Shown: positions 1 to 8,235 of the stretch, in pieces
Numbering within the stretch: the first letter of the stretch is position 1
How the letters are laid out: each line of letters begins with the position of its first letter
Source: Nonomuraea jabiensis
GTDB lineage: Bacteria > Actinomycetota > Actinomycetes > Streptosporangiales > Streptosporangiaceae
Assembly (NCBI RefSeq): GCF_014204795.1
Contig: NZ_JACHMB010000001.1
Location: 2,232,001-2,296,000, forward strand
Direction: 5' to 3'
DNA: 64,000 nt
Made by a program: the position numbers and the translations under genes
Notes under the pieces: model-generated
What the model was told of the DNA's origin: nothing
Databases searched by the model: none
The model's input: only the letters and a program-made list of their open reading frames with translations

Positions 1-270
1 CCGGAGCTCGTCCATCCGGCCCTCCCAGATCACCTGGTCGCCCTGGTAGCTGCGCAGGCTCGGGTACTCGCGGCCGGTGGCGAGGATCTCGTCGACCACA
101 CCGAGGTCGTCGAAGACCTCCAGCGTGCGCGGCTGCAGGCCCTTGCCGCGCACGCCCGTGGGTGGCTCCGGCGACTTCTCGACGATGCGGAGGTCGACGC
201 CTCTGCGGGCCAGCTCGATGGCCAGGGTCAGTCCGGTCGGCCCGGAGCCGACGATCAGCACGTGTGTCAT
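1..270 (-). CDS. FAD-dependent monooxygenase, 3' part cut by window edge
   Basis: The N-terminal 90 residues of a flavoprotein aromatic hydroxylase, beginning with ATG at 270. The dinucleotide-binding motif GSGPTGLTLA sits at residues 8-17, followed by the acidic end of the second strand and the stretch GVRGKGLQPRTLEVFDDLG. That stretch is typical of the class A phenol and polyketide hydroxylases (PheA/TfdB, Rdc or tetracycline-hydroxylase type). Such enzymes use NAD(P)H and O2 to hydroxylate aromatic or polyketide substrates in the cytoplasm. The substrate cannot be told because the C-terminal two thirds lies outside the window. Its start lies 57 bases downstream of the stop of the phosphotransferase gene on the same strand. 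Confidence 0.85.
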   Translation of the reverse strand, partial: MTHVLIVGSGPTGLTLAIELARRGVDLRIVEKSPEPPTGVRGKGLQPRTLEVFDDLGVVDEILATGREYPSLRSYQGDQVIWEGRMDELR

Positions 271-327
271 GCCAAGGACGATGCCTGGGGTCGCTGCCAG
301 ATCTCTGTCAGCCGCTGCCAGACCCGT

Positions 328-1266
328 TCAGGGACGCAATCGGTGGAACAGCGCCACGCGGTCGCGGTGGTATTCGAGGTCGTCCGCGTCGTGCCGCACC
401 CCCGCGCGCACGGCCTTGTGGAAGTAGGCGTACTCCCTGCGGAGCTTGTGCCTGATGAGCTGGGCCAGCGCCTCCTCGTCCAGCTCTCCGGCGGTGCCCC
501 CGGCCTCGTGGTACGCCTCCACGAACTCCCGGCTCGGCCCCAGCTCGTCGTCCCCCCATTCGAGCGCGGCGGCGGCCAGCTCCACCTCCGGGGCGCCGAC
601 GAAGGCCTCGTCCCAGTCGAGCACCGCCACGATGCCGCCGTCCCTGGCCAGGGTGTTGCCGGTGTAGTAGTCGCCGTGGAGGGGGTGGCGCAGCGGGTGG
701 CGGGCGTGGAACTCCGCCAGCCAGCGGTCGAGGGCGGGGTCGTCCAGTTCGAGGGCGTCCTGGGGCAGGCCGCCGTAGAGGCCGGACTCCTGGAAGGCGG
801 GCACCGGACGCGGCGGCGGGCGGAACGTGGCCAGCGACTCGTGCAGCCTGGCCAGCAGGCGGGCGCCCGCCGCGCGCTGGGCGGGCACGTCGGAGTCCGG
901 CCAGCTCCCCTCGACGTACGGCCAGCAGGAGATCGGGCGGCCCGCCACCATGACGACCGTCGCCCCGTCGGGGGCCGGCACGGGTGCGACGGCCTCCGGG
1001 AGCGTGCCGGCGGCGTGGCGGGCGATCGCGTGGCACCATTCGGACTCGGCGACAGTCCGACCCACAGGTCCGACGCGGATAGCATGGCCGTCAAGCCGGT
1101 ACGCGGCGGACTCCTCGCCACCGTGCAGCCGTTCTCCGTTCCCCGTGATGCCCCAGGTCAGGGCCACGACTGCACGGATTTCGGACGTAAGCGGGATATC
1201 GGCGTAGACCACTTCGGAAAGCCTATGCTTCCGGATCCGTCCCCGATGCGCAAAGGTTAGGGTCAC
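328..1266 (-). CDS. phosphotransferase family protein (aminoglycoside/choline kinase fold)
   Basis: An APH-fold kinase of up to 312 residues. The Brenner-type catalytic motif HGDYYTGNTL and the metal-binding DWDEAF are both present, and the N-lobe shows the Gly-rich GGEESAAYRLDG. Family members phosphorylate hydroxyls of antibiotics, sugars or small metabolites; the substrate here is unknown. The open frame begins at GTG 1266, but the first 30 or so codons have unusually low third-position GC and the protein pattern only becomes family-like near position 1167. A later start (GTG at 1167) is therefore possible, leaving 1168-1291 as the promoter region shared with the divergent desaturase. The downstream monooxygenase on the same strand may be cotranscribed. 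Confidence 0.8.
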   Translation of the reverse strand: MTLTFAHRGRIRKHRLSEVVYADIPLTSEIRAVVALTWGITGNGERLHGGEESAAYRLDGHAIRVGPVGRTVAESEWCHAIARHAAGTLPEAVAPVPAPDGATVVMVAGRPISCWPYVEGSWPDSDVPAQRAAGARLLARLHESLATFRPPPRPVPAFQESGLYGGLPQDALELDDPALDRWLAEFHARHPLRHPLHGDYYTGNTLARDGGIVAVLDWDEAFVGAPEVELAAAALEWGDDELGPSREFVEAYHEAGGTAGELDEEALAQLIRHKLRREYAYFHKAVRAGVRHDADDLEYHRDRVALFHRLRP

Positions 1267-1291
1267 CTACCTCGCACTCGTAAGGAGACCC

Positions 1292-2329
1292 GTGGCCAGT
1301 CCCGGCAAGCTCGACACCAGAGGCAGCGATTTCGCCCGACTAGCCCGTCAGATCACGGACGCCGGTCTCCTTGACCGGCGTCCCTTCTATTACGCGATCA
1401 GGATGACCATCATGGCCGCCGTCTACCTCGGCGGCTGGGCGCTGTTCATCTGGCTCGGCGACTCGTGGCTGCAGCTCCTCGTGGCAGTCGCGCTGGCGGT
1501 CGTCTTCGCGCAGCTCGGGTTCCTCGCCCACGATCTCGGTCACCGGCAGGTCTTCAGGACCCGGCGGCCCAGCGACATCGCGGGCCTGATCATCGGCAAT
1601 CTCGGCATCGGGCTCGGCTGGGGCTGGTGGACCACCAAGCACAACCGTCACCACGCCAACCCCAACCACGAGGACCACGATCCCGACGTCTCCCCCGCCG
1701 TGATCGTCTGGTCGGAGGATCAGGTCGCCAGAAGCAACGGCCTACCGCGATTTGTCGCGAAATATCAGGCTTACTGGTTCTTCCCGCTGCTGACGCTCGA
1801 AGCCTGGCACCTTCACATCGCCAGCGTGAAGGCCCTGTTCAAGCCGGAGGCCAAGCGGCGCGGCCCGGAGCTGACGATGCTCGTCACGCACTTCGTGCTC
1901 TACTTCGGCCTCGTCTTCACGATCCTGCCGGTCGGCAAGGCACTGCTGTTCCTGATCGTGCACCAGGGGCTGTTCGGGATCTACCTGGGGAGCACGTTCG
2001 CGCCCAACCACAAGGGCATGCCGATCCTGACCGCGGAGGACAAGCTGGACTTCCTCCGCAAGCAGGTGCTGACCTCCCGGAACGTGCGGGGCGGCCTGTT
2101 CACCGACGTGGCGCTCGGCCAGCTCAACTACCAGATCGAGCATCATCTCTTCCCCAACATGCCGGCCCCCAATCTGCGCAGGGCGCAGCCGATCGTCGAG
2201 CGGTACTGCGCGGAGATCGGCGTCGACTACCTCCAGACCGGCCTGGTCGAGTCGTACGGGCAGGCACTCCGCCACCTGCACGAGGTCGGCGCCGCGCTCA
2301 GGCGCCCCCTTCCGATTCAAGGCGCTTGA
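1292..2329 (+). CDS. membrane fatty acid desaturase (acyl-lipid/acyl-CoA type)
   Basis: A 345-residue integral membrane di-iron desaturase. The three histidine boxes are visible: HDLGH, HNRHH and QIEHH. The QxxHH form of the last box is typical of front-end and acyl-lipid desaturases. Two hydrophobic hairpins lie around residues 30-65 and near 85-110, with further membrane segments near 190-235. The GTG start follows an AAGGAGA ribosome site at 1282-1288. It would introduce a double bond into membrane acyl chains using O2 and electrons from ferredoxin or a flavoprotein. A DesK/DesR-like kinase and regulator follow 240 bases downstream, suggesting membrane-fluidity control. Its 3' end overlaps a convergent small gene by 32 bases. 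Confidence 0.9.
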   Translation: MASPGKLDTRGSDFARLARQITDAGLLDRRPFYYAIRMTIMAAVYLGGWALFIWLGDSWLQLLVAVALAVVFAQLGFLAHDLGHRQVFRTRRPSDIAGLIIGNLGIGLGWGWWTTKHNRHHANPNHEDHDPDVSPAVIVWSEDQVARSNGLPRFVAKYQAYWFFPLLTLEAWHLHIASVKALFKPEAKRRGPELTMLVTHFVLYFGLVFTILPVGKALLFLIVHQGLFGIYLGSTFAPNHKGMPILTAEDKLDFLRKQVLTSRNVRGGLFTDVALGQLNYQIEHHLFPNMPAPNLRRAQPIVERYCAEIGVDYLQTGLVESYGQALRHLHEVGAALRRPLPIQGA

Positions 2330-2519
2330 GCAGCGAGTCGCGGCGGCGCTCGAGCTGAGCGATCAGCTCTTCCTGCTCGTCCGCCTGGCTGATCATGGCC
2401 GAGATCTCCACCTGGTCGGTCGCGCCCATGTCGCGGGTCTGGTTGCGGAGGTCCTGGTTCTCGGCTTTCAACCGGGCCAGGTCCTCTTCCACCTGCCGCA
2501 GATCGTCCTTTGTGCTCAT
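2298..2519 (-). CDS. small coiled-coil protein, function unknown
   Basis: A 73-residue soluble protein, almost all helical and highly charged. Heptad-like hydrophobic spacing runs through residues 6-30 (VEEDLARLKAENQDLR) and again through residues 48-68. There is no signal peptide or membrane segment. It lies between the desaturase, whose 3' end it overlaps convergently by 32 bases, and the divergently transcribed histidine kinase. Codon use matches its neighbours, which supports it being real. I do not recognise a named family. A short coiled coil of this kind could be an adaptor or a dimerising partner, but nothing in the sequence says which. Confidence 0.65.
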   Translation of the reverse strand: MSTKDDLRQVEEDLARLKAENQDLRNQTRDMGATDQVEISAMISQADEQEELIAQLERRRDSLLKRLESEGGA

Positions 2520-2570
2520 TTACCTGCTCTACCCAGATGCGCCCCGGCGATTACCCCCGAGAATGGTGGC

Positions 2571-3698
2571 ATGCGCAAGCCGTCGACCAGCATGATCGTG
2601 TCACTCGTCGTGCTCGCGGGCCTGCTGGTCGGCATGGCCATCACCTACGCGACCAGGAGCCAGACCCCGATCAACGCCCTCGACGTGGTGCTGCCGGTCA
2701 TCGCCTGCGGCGGGCTGCTGCTTCGGGAGCGCTATCCCGTCGGGGCGCTGCTCCTGGTGATGGCCTGCGTCGCCGCCTACTACCGGTACGCGGGCCTCGA
2801 CGGGCCCCTCGTCATCCTGCCGTTCGTCAACCTCTACACCGCGGCCGAGAAGGGCCACCTCACCGCGGCCATCGCCATCGGGGCGGCGTCGCTGCTGGGC
2901 ATGGGGCTCGGCGAGACCAGCGGCGTCCGGCACGTCGAGAACAGCCTGTTCCTCATGATCGCCGGCTGGGAGGTGGCGGCGGTCGCGTTCGGCAGCGTCA
3001 CCCGCAGCCGCCGCCTCTACCTTCAGGCGGTCGAGCAGCGCGCGCTCGAAGCCGAGCACGGCAAGGAGGAGGAGGCCAGGCGGCGGGCGAGCGAGGAGCG
3101 GCTGCGGATCGCCCGCGAGCTGCACGACGTGCTCGGGCACAACATCTCCATGATCAACGTACAGGCCGCGGCGGCGCTGCACGGGCTCAAGAAGCGGCCG
3201 GAGGACGCCGAGACGGCGCTGCGGACGATCAAGGACACCAGCAAGGAGACGCTGCGCGAGCTGCGGACCACGCTGGGCGTGCTGCGCCAGGTGGACGAGG
3301 ACGCGCCGACCGCGCCCGCCGACAGCCTGGCCCGGGTGTACGCGCTGGTCGCGGCGTCGGGGCTGGAGGTGCGCACGGATCTGTCGGGGCCGCTCGACGC
3401 CGTGCCGACCGAGGTGGACCTGGCCGCCGCCCGCATCGTCAGGGAGGCGCTGACCAACGTCTCCCGCCATTCCGGTGCGAAGCAGGCCACCCTCACAATC
3501 AACAACACGTCCGGAAATATCATGATCCGCGTGGAAGATGATGGGCCGGGCGCCACGTACGACGGGGGCAGCGGCTTCGGCCTGCAGGGCATGCGCGAGC
3601 GCGCCACCGCGCTCGGCGGCACCCTGGAGGCGGGCCCGCGTCCCGAGGGCGGCTTCCGCGTCGTCGCCCGGCTGCCGCTCGGGGATGGGGCTCGATGA
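2571..3698 (+). CDS. sensor histidine kinase, DesK/NarL-partner (HisKA_3) type
   Basis: A 375-residue kinase. The N-terminal 145 residues hold four or five hydrophobic segments with very short loops, so there is no large extracellular sensor domain. A coiled linker follows, then the HisKA_3 phosphoacceptor RELHDVLGHN with His185. The C-terminal HATPase carries the N-box (REALTNVSRHSG), the DDGPG motif and a G-box GFGLQGMRERA. It overlaps the response regulator gene by four bases (ATGA), so the two form one operon. The compact multi-helix sensor resembles DesK-like kinases that sense membrane state, which fits the neighbouring desaturase, but the signal is inferred. The start ATG at 2571 has only a weak GGTGG upstream. 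Confidence 0.9.
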   Translation: MRKPSTSMIVSLVVLAGLLVGMAITYATRSQTPINALDVVLPVIACGGLLLRERYPVGALLLVMACVAAYYRYAGLDGPLVILPFVNLYTAAEKGHLTAAIAIGAASLLGMGLGETSGVRHVENSLFLMIAGWEVAAVAFGSVTRSRRLYLQAVEQRALEAEHGKEEEARRRASEERLRIARELHDVLGHNISMINVQAAAALHGLKKRPEDAETALRTIKDTSKETLRELRTTLGVLRQVDEDAPTAPADSLARVYALVAASGLEVRTDLSGPLDAVPTEVDLAAARIVREALTNVSRHSGAKQATLTINNTSGNIMIRVEDDGPGATYDGGSGFGLQGMRERATALGGTLEAGPRPEGGFRVVARLPLGDGAR

Positions 3699-4363
3699 TC
3701 CGCCTACTGCTCGCCGACGACCAGACCCTGGTACGGGCCGGGTTCCGGTCCATACTCAGCGACGAGGACGACTTCGAGGTCGTCGCCGAGGCCGCCAACG
3801 GCGCGGCGGCCGTGGCCGCGGCCCGCGAGCACCGCCCCGACGTGGTGCTCATGGACATCCGCATGCCGGAGCTCGACGGCCTGGAGGCCACCCGCCAGAT
3901 CTCCGGCGACCCCCGGCTCGCGGACGTCAAGGTGATCATCCTGACCACGTTCGACCTGGACGACTACGTGTACGGCGCGCTGCGCGCCGGCGCGAGCGGC
4001 TTCCTGGTCAAGGACACCGAACCGGCCGAGCTGATCCACGCCGTCAGGGTCGTGGCCAGGGGCGACGCGTTGATCGCGCCGTCGATCACGCGGCGGCTCA
4101 TCGCCGAGTTCGCCGGCCGGGTCAAGCGCCCCGAGCCCGGCCCCGAGCTGAACGCGCTCACCGAACGCGAGCGCGAGGTCATGGCGCTGGTGGCCGGCGG
4201 CCTGTCGAACGACGAGATCGCCGCCCGGCTCGTGCTCAGCCCCGCCACGGCGAAGACGCACGTCAGCCGCATCATGACCAAGCTGTCGGTACGCGACAGG
4301 GCCCAGCTCGTGGTCATCGCCTACGAGGCCGGCATGATCGTCCCGGGCTGGGTTACTCCCTGA
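3695..4363 (+). CDS. response regulator, NarL/LuxR family
   Basis: A 222-residue two-component regulator. The receiver domain (residues 1-120) has the acidic pair DDQ near the N-terminus, the phosphoacceptor Asp in VLMDIRMP, Thr in ILTTFD and Lys in LVKDTE. The C-terminal LuxR-type helix-turn-helix (about 150-215) shows LTEREREVMALVAGG and ATAKTHVSRIMTKL. It is the obvious partner of the overlapping kinase gene. Likely targets by position are the desaturase upstream and the cytochrome bd genes that follow 97 bases later. No binding site could be identified by eye. Confidence 0.92.
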   Translation: MIRLLLADDQTLVRAGFRSILSDEDDFEVVAEAANGAAAVAAAREHRPDVVLMDIRMPELDGLEATRQISGDPRLADVKVIILTTFDLDDYVYGALRAGASGFLVKDTEPAELIHAVRVVARGDALIAPSITRRLIAEFAGRVKRPEPGPELNALTEREREVMALVAGGLSNDEIAARLVLSPATAKTHVSRIMTKLSVRDRAQLVVIAYEAGMIVPGWVTP

Positions 4364-4459
4364 GTCGTAGCCCGGGAGAGCTCGTGCGACCCGGGATGTA
4401 CGCCAGGTTGCCGCCCGGGCATGACGCGGGGGGCGGAGCCGTACCGGGACGCTCTGGGC

Positions 4460-5707
4460 ATGGACACCGTGGACCTGGCCCGCCTGCAGTTCGCGCTCAC
4501 GGCGGGCGCGCACTTCCTCTTCGTGGCGCTGACGCTCGGCCTGGCGACGCTGGTCGCCGTCATCCAGACCAGGGCCACCTTCAGCGGCGAGCCCGTGCAC
4601 CTGCGGATGACGCGGTTCTGGGGCCAGCTCTACATCATCAACTACGCGATGGGCATCGTCACAGGGCTGGTCATGGAGTTCCAGCTCGGGCTGTCGTGGA
4701 GCGGGCTCACGGAGTACGCGGGCAACGTCTTCGGGTCGGCGCTGGCCATCGAGACGCTGGTGGCGTTCTTCGTCGAGTCCACGTTCCTGGGCCTGTGGAT
4801 CTTCGGCTGGGACAAGCTGAACCGGTGGGCCCACCTGGCGCTGATCTGGGTCGTGACGCTGACGGCGTACGCGTCGGCGTTCTGGATCATGGTCGCGAAC
4901 GGCTTCCTGCAGCACCCGGCCGGCCACGTGCTGGACGGCGGCGTGCTGCGGCTGGTGGACCTCGGGGCGATGGTGGGCAATCCGGCCGCGCTGCTCGCGT
5001 TCTTTCACGTGATGGGCGGGGCGATGATCACCGGCGGGTTCTTCATGGCCGGGGTGAGCGCGTACCACCTGCGCAAGCGCACCGCCGAGCAGGACTTCTT
5101 CCGCAAGTCGCTGCGCATCGGGATCGGCGTGGCGCTGCCCGCGCTGTTCTTCACCGTGACCTTCGGCGGGATCTCGTTCCAGACCCTGCAGCCGACCAAG
5201 TCGGCGGCGTGGACGGGCGACATGGACCGGCTGGCCGAGGCGCAGGCCCAGATGGTGGCGGCGCACGGCCCCGGCGACTACCTGCCGCCCGTGGGCCCCG
5301 TGCAGGCGGCGGGCATCACGATGATGGTGCTCTGGCTGGTGATGACCGTGGTCGCGGCGCTGAGCCTCGTGCTCATGCTCTTCCGGCCCGTCGTACGCGG
5401 GTTCAGGCTGTGGCACTGGCTGCTGACCCTGATGATCCCGGTCCCGTTCGTGACCGTGCTGTCCGGCTGGGTCTTCCGGGAGCTGGGGCGCCAGCCGTGG
5501 GCCGTGTTCGGGCTGCTGCGGACGGCTGACGCGATGTCACCGGTGACCGCGGCCCAGATGCGCTTCTCGATCACGGCCTTCGCCGCGGTGTTCGCGGTGC
5601 TGATCGCGATCAACTACTGGCTGCTGGCCAGGCAGGCCCGCCGCGGGCCCGGCGCGGAGTCCCTCGGCGCCCCCGCCACCCCCGCCGCCCCCGCACTGAG
5701 CTTCTGA
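4460..5707 (+). CDS. cydA: cytochrome bd-type ubiquinol/menaquinol oxidase subunit I, divergent
   Basis: A 415-residue membrane oxidase subunit with about nine transmembrane helices. His18 (TAGAHFLF) matches the axial ligand of the terminal heme pair. His183 (AFFHVMGG) matches one heme b558 ligand, and Met289 in GITMMV is a candidate for the other. The GRQPW signature is present near residue 343. The quinol-binding loop is short: QPTKSAAW keeps the Lys, but the Glu expected a few residues later is absent. The Arg that normally precedes the ligand Met is replaced by Thr. The ATG at 4460 is preferred over an in-frame start at 4421 because family alignment begins with DLARLQFALT. cydB follows after ten bases. 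Confidence 0.87.
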   Translation: MDTVDLARLQFALTAGAHFLFVALTLGLATLVAVIQTRATFSGEPVHLRMTRFWGQLYIINYAMGIVTGLVMEFQLGLSWSGLTEYAGNVFGSALAIETLVAFFVESTFLGLWIFGWDKLNRWAHLALIWVVTLTAYASAFWIMVANGFLQHPAGHVLDGGVLRLVDLGAMVGNPAALLAFFHVMGGAMITGGFFMAGVSAYHLRKRTAEQDFFRKSLRIGIGVALPALFFTVTFGGISFQTLQPTKSAAWTGDMDRLAEAQAQMVAAHGPGDYLPPVGPVQAAGITMMVLWLVMTVVAALSLVLMLFRPVVRGFRLWHWLLTLMIPVPFVTVLSGWVFRELGRQPWAVFGLLRTADAMSPVTAAQMRFSITAFAAVFAVLIAINYWLLARQARRGPGAESLGAPATPAAPALSF

Positions 5708-5717
5708 GGAGCCCGTC

Positions 5718-6455
5718 ATGGAGATCTTCGTCCTGGCCTTCTTCGCGCTCGGCTACCTCGTGCTGGCCGGGGCCGACATCGGGGTCGGCATGGTACTGCC
5801 GTACCTGGGCAGGTCGGCGGCCGAGCGCCGCGAGGTGATCGCCGCCATCGCGCCGTTCTTCCTGGGGAACGAGGTGTGGCTGGTCGCCACGGCGGGCGTG
5901 CTGGCCGGGCTGTTCCCCGAGCTGGAGGGCGAGCTGCTGAGCGGCAACTACACGGTCGTCGTGGCGCTGGTCCTGTCGTGGGTCGTGCGTGACATGGGGC
6001 TGTGGCTGCGGGGGCGGCTGCCGGGGGCGCGGTGGCAGACGTTCTGGGACGGCGCGATCGTGGCCGGGAGCTGGGGGCTGGCGCTGGGCTGGGGGGTGCT
6101 GCTGAGCCACCCGCTGGTCGGCATGCCGCCCGCCCTGGTGGTGGCGGTGCTGGTGGTGGCCGCGCTGTTCGCCACGCACGGGCTGGCGTTCGCGGCCCTG
6201 CGGCTGCACGGGACGCTGCGGGAGCGGGCGGCCGTGCTGTCGGGCGGGGCGGGCGAGGGCCGCACCTACCTGCTGACGGCCGCCGCGCTGGTGGCGGTGG
6301 GGCTGCTGGCCGGGCTCCGGCTGCCGCTGGAGCCCGGCACCTCCGGCCCCGTGCTGGTACCGGTGATCCTGACCCTGATCCCGCTGCTGGTGGCGGCGCA
6401 GGGCTGGGTGTGGTGGACGTTCAGGCACCGGGTCACGGGGCCGTCCTATCTGTGA
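5718..6455 (+). CDS. cydB: cytochrome bd-type oxidase subunit II, short form
   Basis: A 245-residue polytopic membrane protein with about seven hydrophobic segments. The N-terminal half carries the subunit II pattern: LAGADIGVGMVLPY with its conserved Asp, then FFLGNEVWLVATAG. The C-terminus ends in WVWWTFRHRVTGPSYL, as in actinobacterial CydB. Usual CydB proteins have 330-380 residues, so this one lacks about a hundred, mostly from the second half. It starts with a good GAGGAG site ten bases after cydA, and the two surely form one complex in the plasma membrane. The cydCD assembly transporter is not in this window. Confidence 0.85.
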   Translation: MEIFVLAFFALGYLVLAGADIGVGMVLPYLGRSAAERREVIAAIAPFFLGNEVWLVATAGVLAGLFPELEGELLSGNYTVVVALVLSWVVRDMGLWLRGRLPGARWQTFWDGAIVAGSWGLALGWGVLLSHPLVGMPPALVVAVLVVAALFATHGLAFAALRLHGTLRERAAVLSGGAGEGRTYLLTAAALVAVGLLAGLRLPLEPGTSGPVLVPVILTLIPLLVAAQGWVWWTFRHRVTGPSYL

Positions 6456-6462
6456 CGGCGGG

Positions 6463-8211
6463 TCAGAAGACGGGGACGCCGTCCCTGGTCAGCTTCCAGT
6501 TCTGGACGGCGAACCCGCTGGGGTCGATGGTGCCCTTCGCGGTGGCGTACTCGATCAGCGCCTGCCGGATCTCGACCTGCGCGTTGTAGAGCACGGGGGC
6601 GCCGGTGACGTGCGGGAAGCCGCCGCCGCCCGACTGCCGGTAGTTGTTGATCGCGACCACGAACTCCTTGTCGGCCGGGACCGGGGCGCCGTCGTAGGAC
6701 AGGTTGGCGATCCGCTGGCCCACCGGCTTCGAGATGTCGATGTCGTACGACACCCCGGAGAGCTGGTCGTAGTTGTAGTCGGGGGTGTTGCCGGCGTTCG
6801 TCAGCTTGGTCACGTCCACCGGGTCGCCGGGGGCGAGCTGGTTGAAGTACTTGGCCGAGTACTCCAGGTAGTCCTTGATCTGCGCGCCGGTCAGCTTGAC
6901 CGCCAGCAGCGTGTTGTCGTAGACGTACAGGCCGGCCACGTCCCTGACGCGGATGTCGCCGGCGGGGAAGACGGCGGTGCGGCTGAACGGCGCCGCGATC
7001 GACAGCACCGGCAGCGTGTTGCCCGGCAGCGCCTGCTTGACCGTCTCCACCTGCACCTGCTGGATGTAGTCGAGGATCGGCGTGTCCTTGTACGGCGACT
7101 CCGCGGCCGACAGCGCCTGCGCCGACTTGGCCACGACCTTGTTCACGTAGCCCACGGTCGTGTCGTGCTGCGGCTTGAGCAGCTGGACGATCTTGGGGTC
7201 CTCCTGGACCGTGTTGGTGTTGATCGTGGTGGCGGACTTGCCGGTGACCACCCACCTGCCGTGCTGCTTGGTGAGCTGGAAGTCCAGCTTCGACAGGCGC
7301 TGGCCCCACCTGCCCGGCTCGGTCAGCAGCACCTGCTGCCCGGTGGCCTTGTTCGTGACGAAGCGCTGCGGCACGTCGTTGTGCGCGTGCCCGAACAGCA
7401 CCGCGTCGATCCCCGGCACCTGCTCGGCCACCATCGCGGAGGCGTTCTCGACCGGCAGGTCACCGCCATAGGACGACAGGCCGTTGTCGCCCGCGTGCGC
7501 GGTCACCACGACCACGTCCGCGCCCAGCCCGCGGATGACCGGCACCCACTTCCTGGCCGACTCGACCAGGTCGGTGAATCGGAGCTTGCCCTCGACGTTC
7601 GCCTTGTCCCAGATGGCCACGCCGGGGTTGGTCAGCCCGAGCACGCCGACCTTGACCGGCTTGTCGCCCTTGACCTTCATGGTCTTGATCACGAACGGCT
7701 TGTACGCGGGCAGCCCCGTCCGGTCGTAGACCGCGTTCGCGCCGAGCACCGGTGCCCGCATCTGCTTGATCCAGGTGGCCAGCAGCGGCAGACCGTAGTT
7801 GAACTCGTGGTTGCCCAGCGTCACGGCGTCGTACCCGATGGCGTTCATGGCCTTGGCCATCGGGTGGATCTGGCCGGTCTGGGTGATCGGCTCGACCTTG
7901 GCGTAGTAGTACGCCAGCGGGGTGCCCTGGATGGTGTCACCCGAGTCGAACAGCAGCGTGCGGTCCGCCCCGCGCTCGGCCCTGATCTGGTTGACCAGCG
8001 AGGAGACCTTGGCCAGGCCGACGCTGTTGCCCGCGCTGTCGGCGTACGTGGCGTCCTTGAAGTAGTCCCAGTTGAGGACGTTGCTGTGGAGGTCGGACGT
8101 GCCCACGACCGTGACGGTGACCGAGGCGGCGCCGGCTTGCGCGGGGGGCGCCACCAGGACCAGCGCGCACAACGCGGCGGCCCCGGTGAGGGCGAGATTC
8201 TTGGTCTGCAT
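6463..8211 (-). CDS. secreted 5'-nucleotidase / 2',3'-cyclic phosphodiesterase-like metallophosphatase
   Basis: A 582-residue exported enzyme with a signal peptide (residues 1-27, cleavage after AQA). The N-terminal calcineurin-like phosphoesterase domain shows the metal motifs GTSDLHSN, DSGDTIQG, LGNHEFNYG, VVTAHAGD and FGHAHND. The C-terminal 5'-nucleotidase domain (about 360-560) has the substrate motifs NNYRQSGGGGFP and TGAQIKDYLEYS. UshA/YfkN relatives hydrolyse nucleotides or cyclic nucleotides outside the cell to recover phosphate and nucleosides. It is convergent with cydB, with only seven bases between the stop codons. No PHO-box-like promoter was evident. Confidence 0.92.
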   Translation of the reverse strand: MQTKNLALTGAAALCALVLVAPPAQAGAASVTVTVVGTSDLHSNVLNWDYFKDATYADSAGNSVGLAKVSSLVNQIRAERGADRTLLFDSGDTIQGTPLAYYYAKVEPITQTGQIHPMAKAMNAIGYDAVTLGNHEFNYGLPLLATWIKQMRAPVLGANAVYDRTGLPAYKPFVIKTMKVKGDKPVKVGVLGLTNPGVAIWDKANVEGKLRFTDLVESARKWVPVIRGLGADVVVVTAHAGDNGLSSYGGDLPVENASAMVAEQVPGIDAVLFGHAHNDVPQRFVTNKATGQQVLLTEPGRWGQRLSKLDFQLTKQHGRWVVTGKSATTINTNTVQEDPKIVQLLKPQHDTTVGYVNKVVAKSAQALSAAESPYKDTPILDYIQQVQVETVKQALPGNTLPVLSIAAPFSRTAVFPAGDIRVRDVAGLYVYDNTLLAVKLTGAQIKDYLEYSAKYFNQLAPGDPVDVTKLTNAGNTPDYNYDQLSGVSYDIDISKPVGQRIANLSYDGAPVPADKEFVVAINNYRQSGGGGFPHVTGAPVLYNAQVEIRQALIEYATAKGTIDPSGFAVQNWKLTRDGVPVF

Positions 8212-8235
8212 GAGGCTGGAGCGTAACCAGCCCGC

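Noticed and set aside
4370..4410. CCCGGG pair between regulator and cydA as terminator
   Set aside because: The stem is only six bases with a long loop and no following T-run, so support is too weak.
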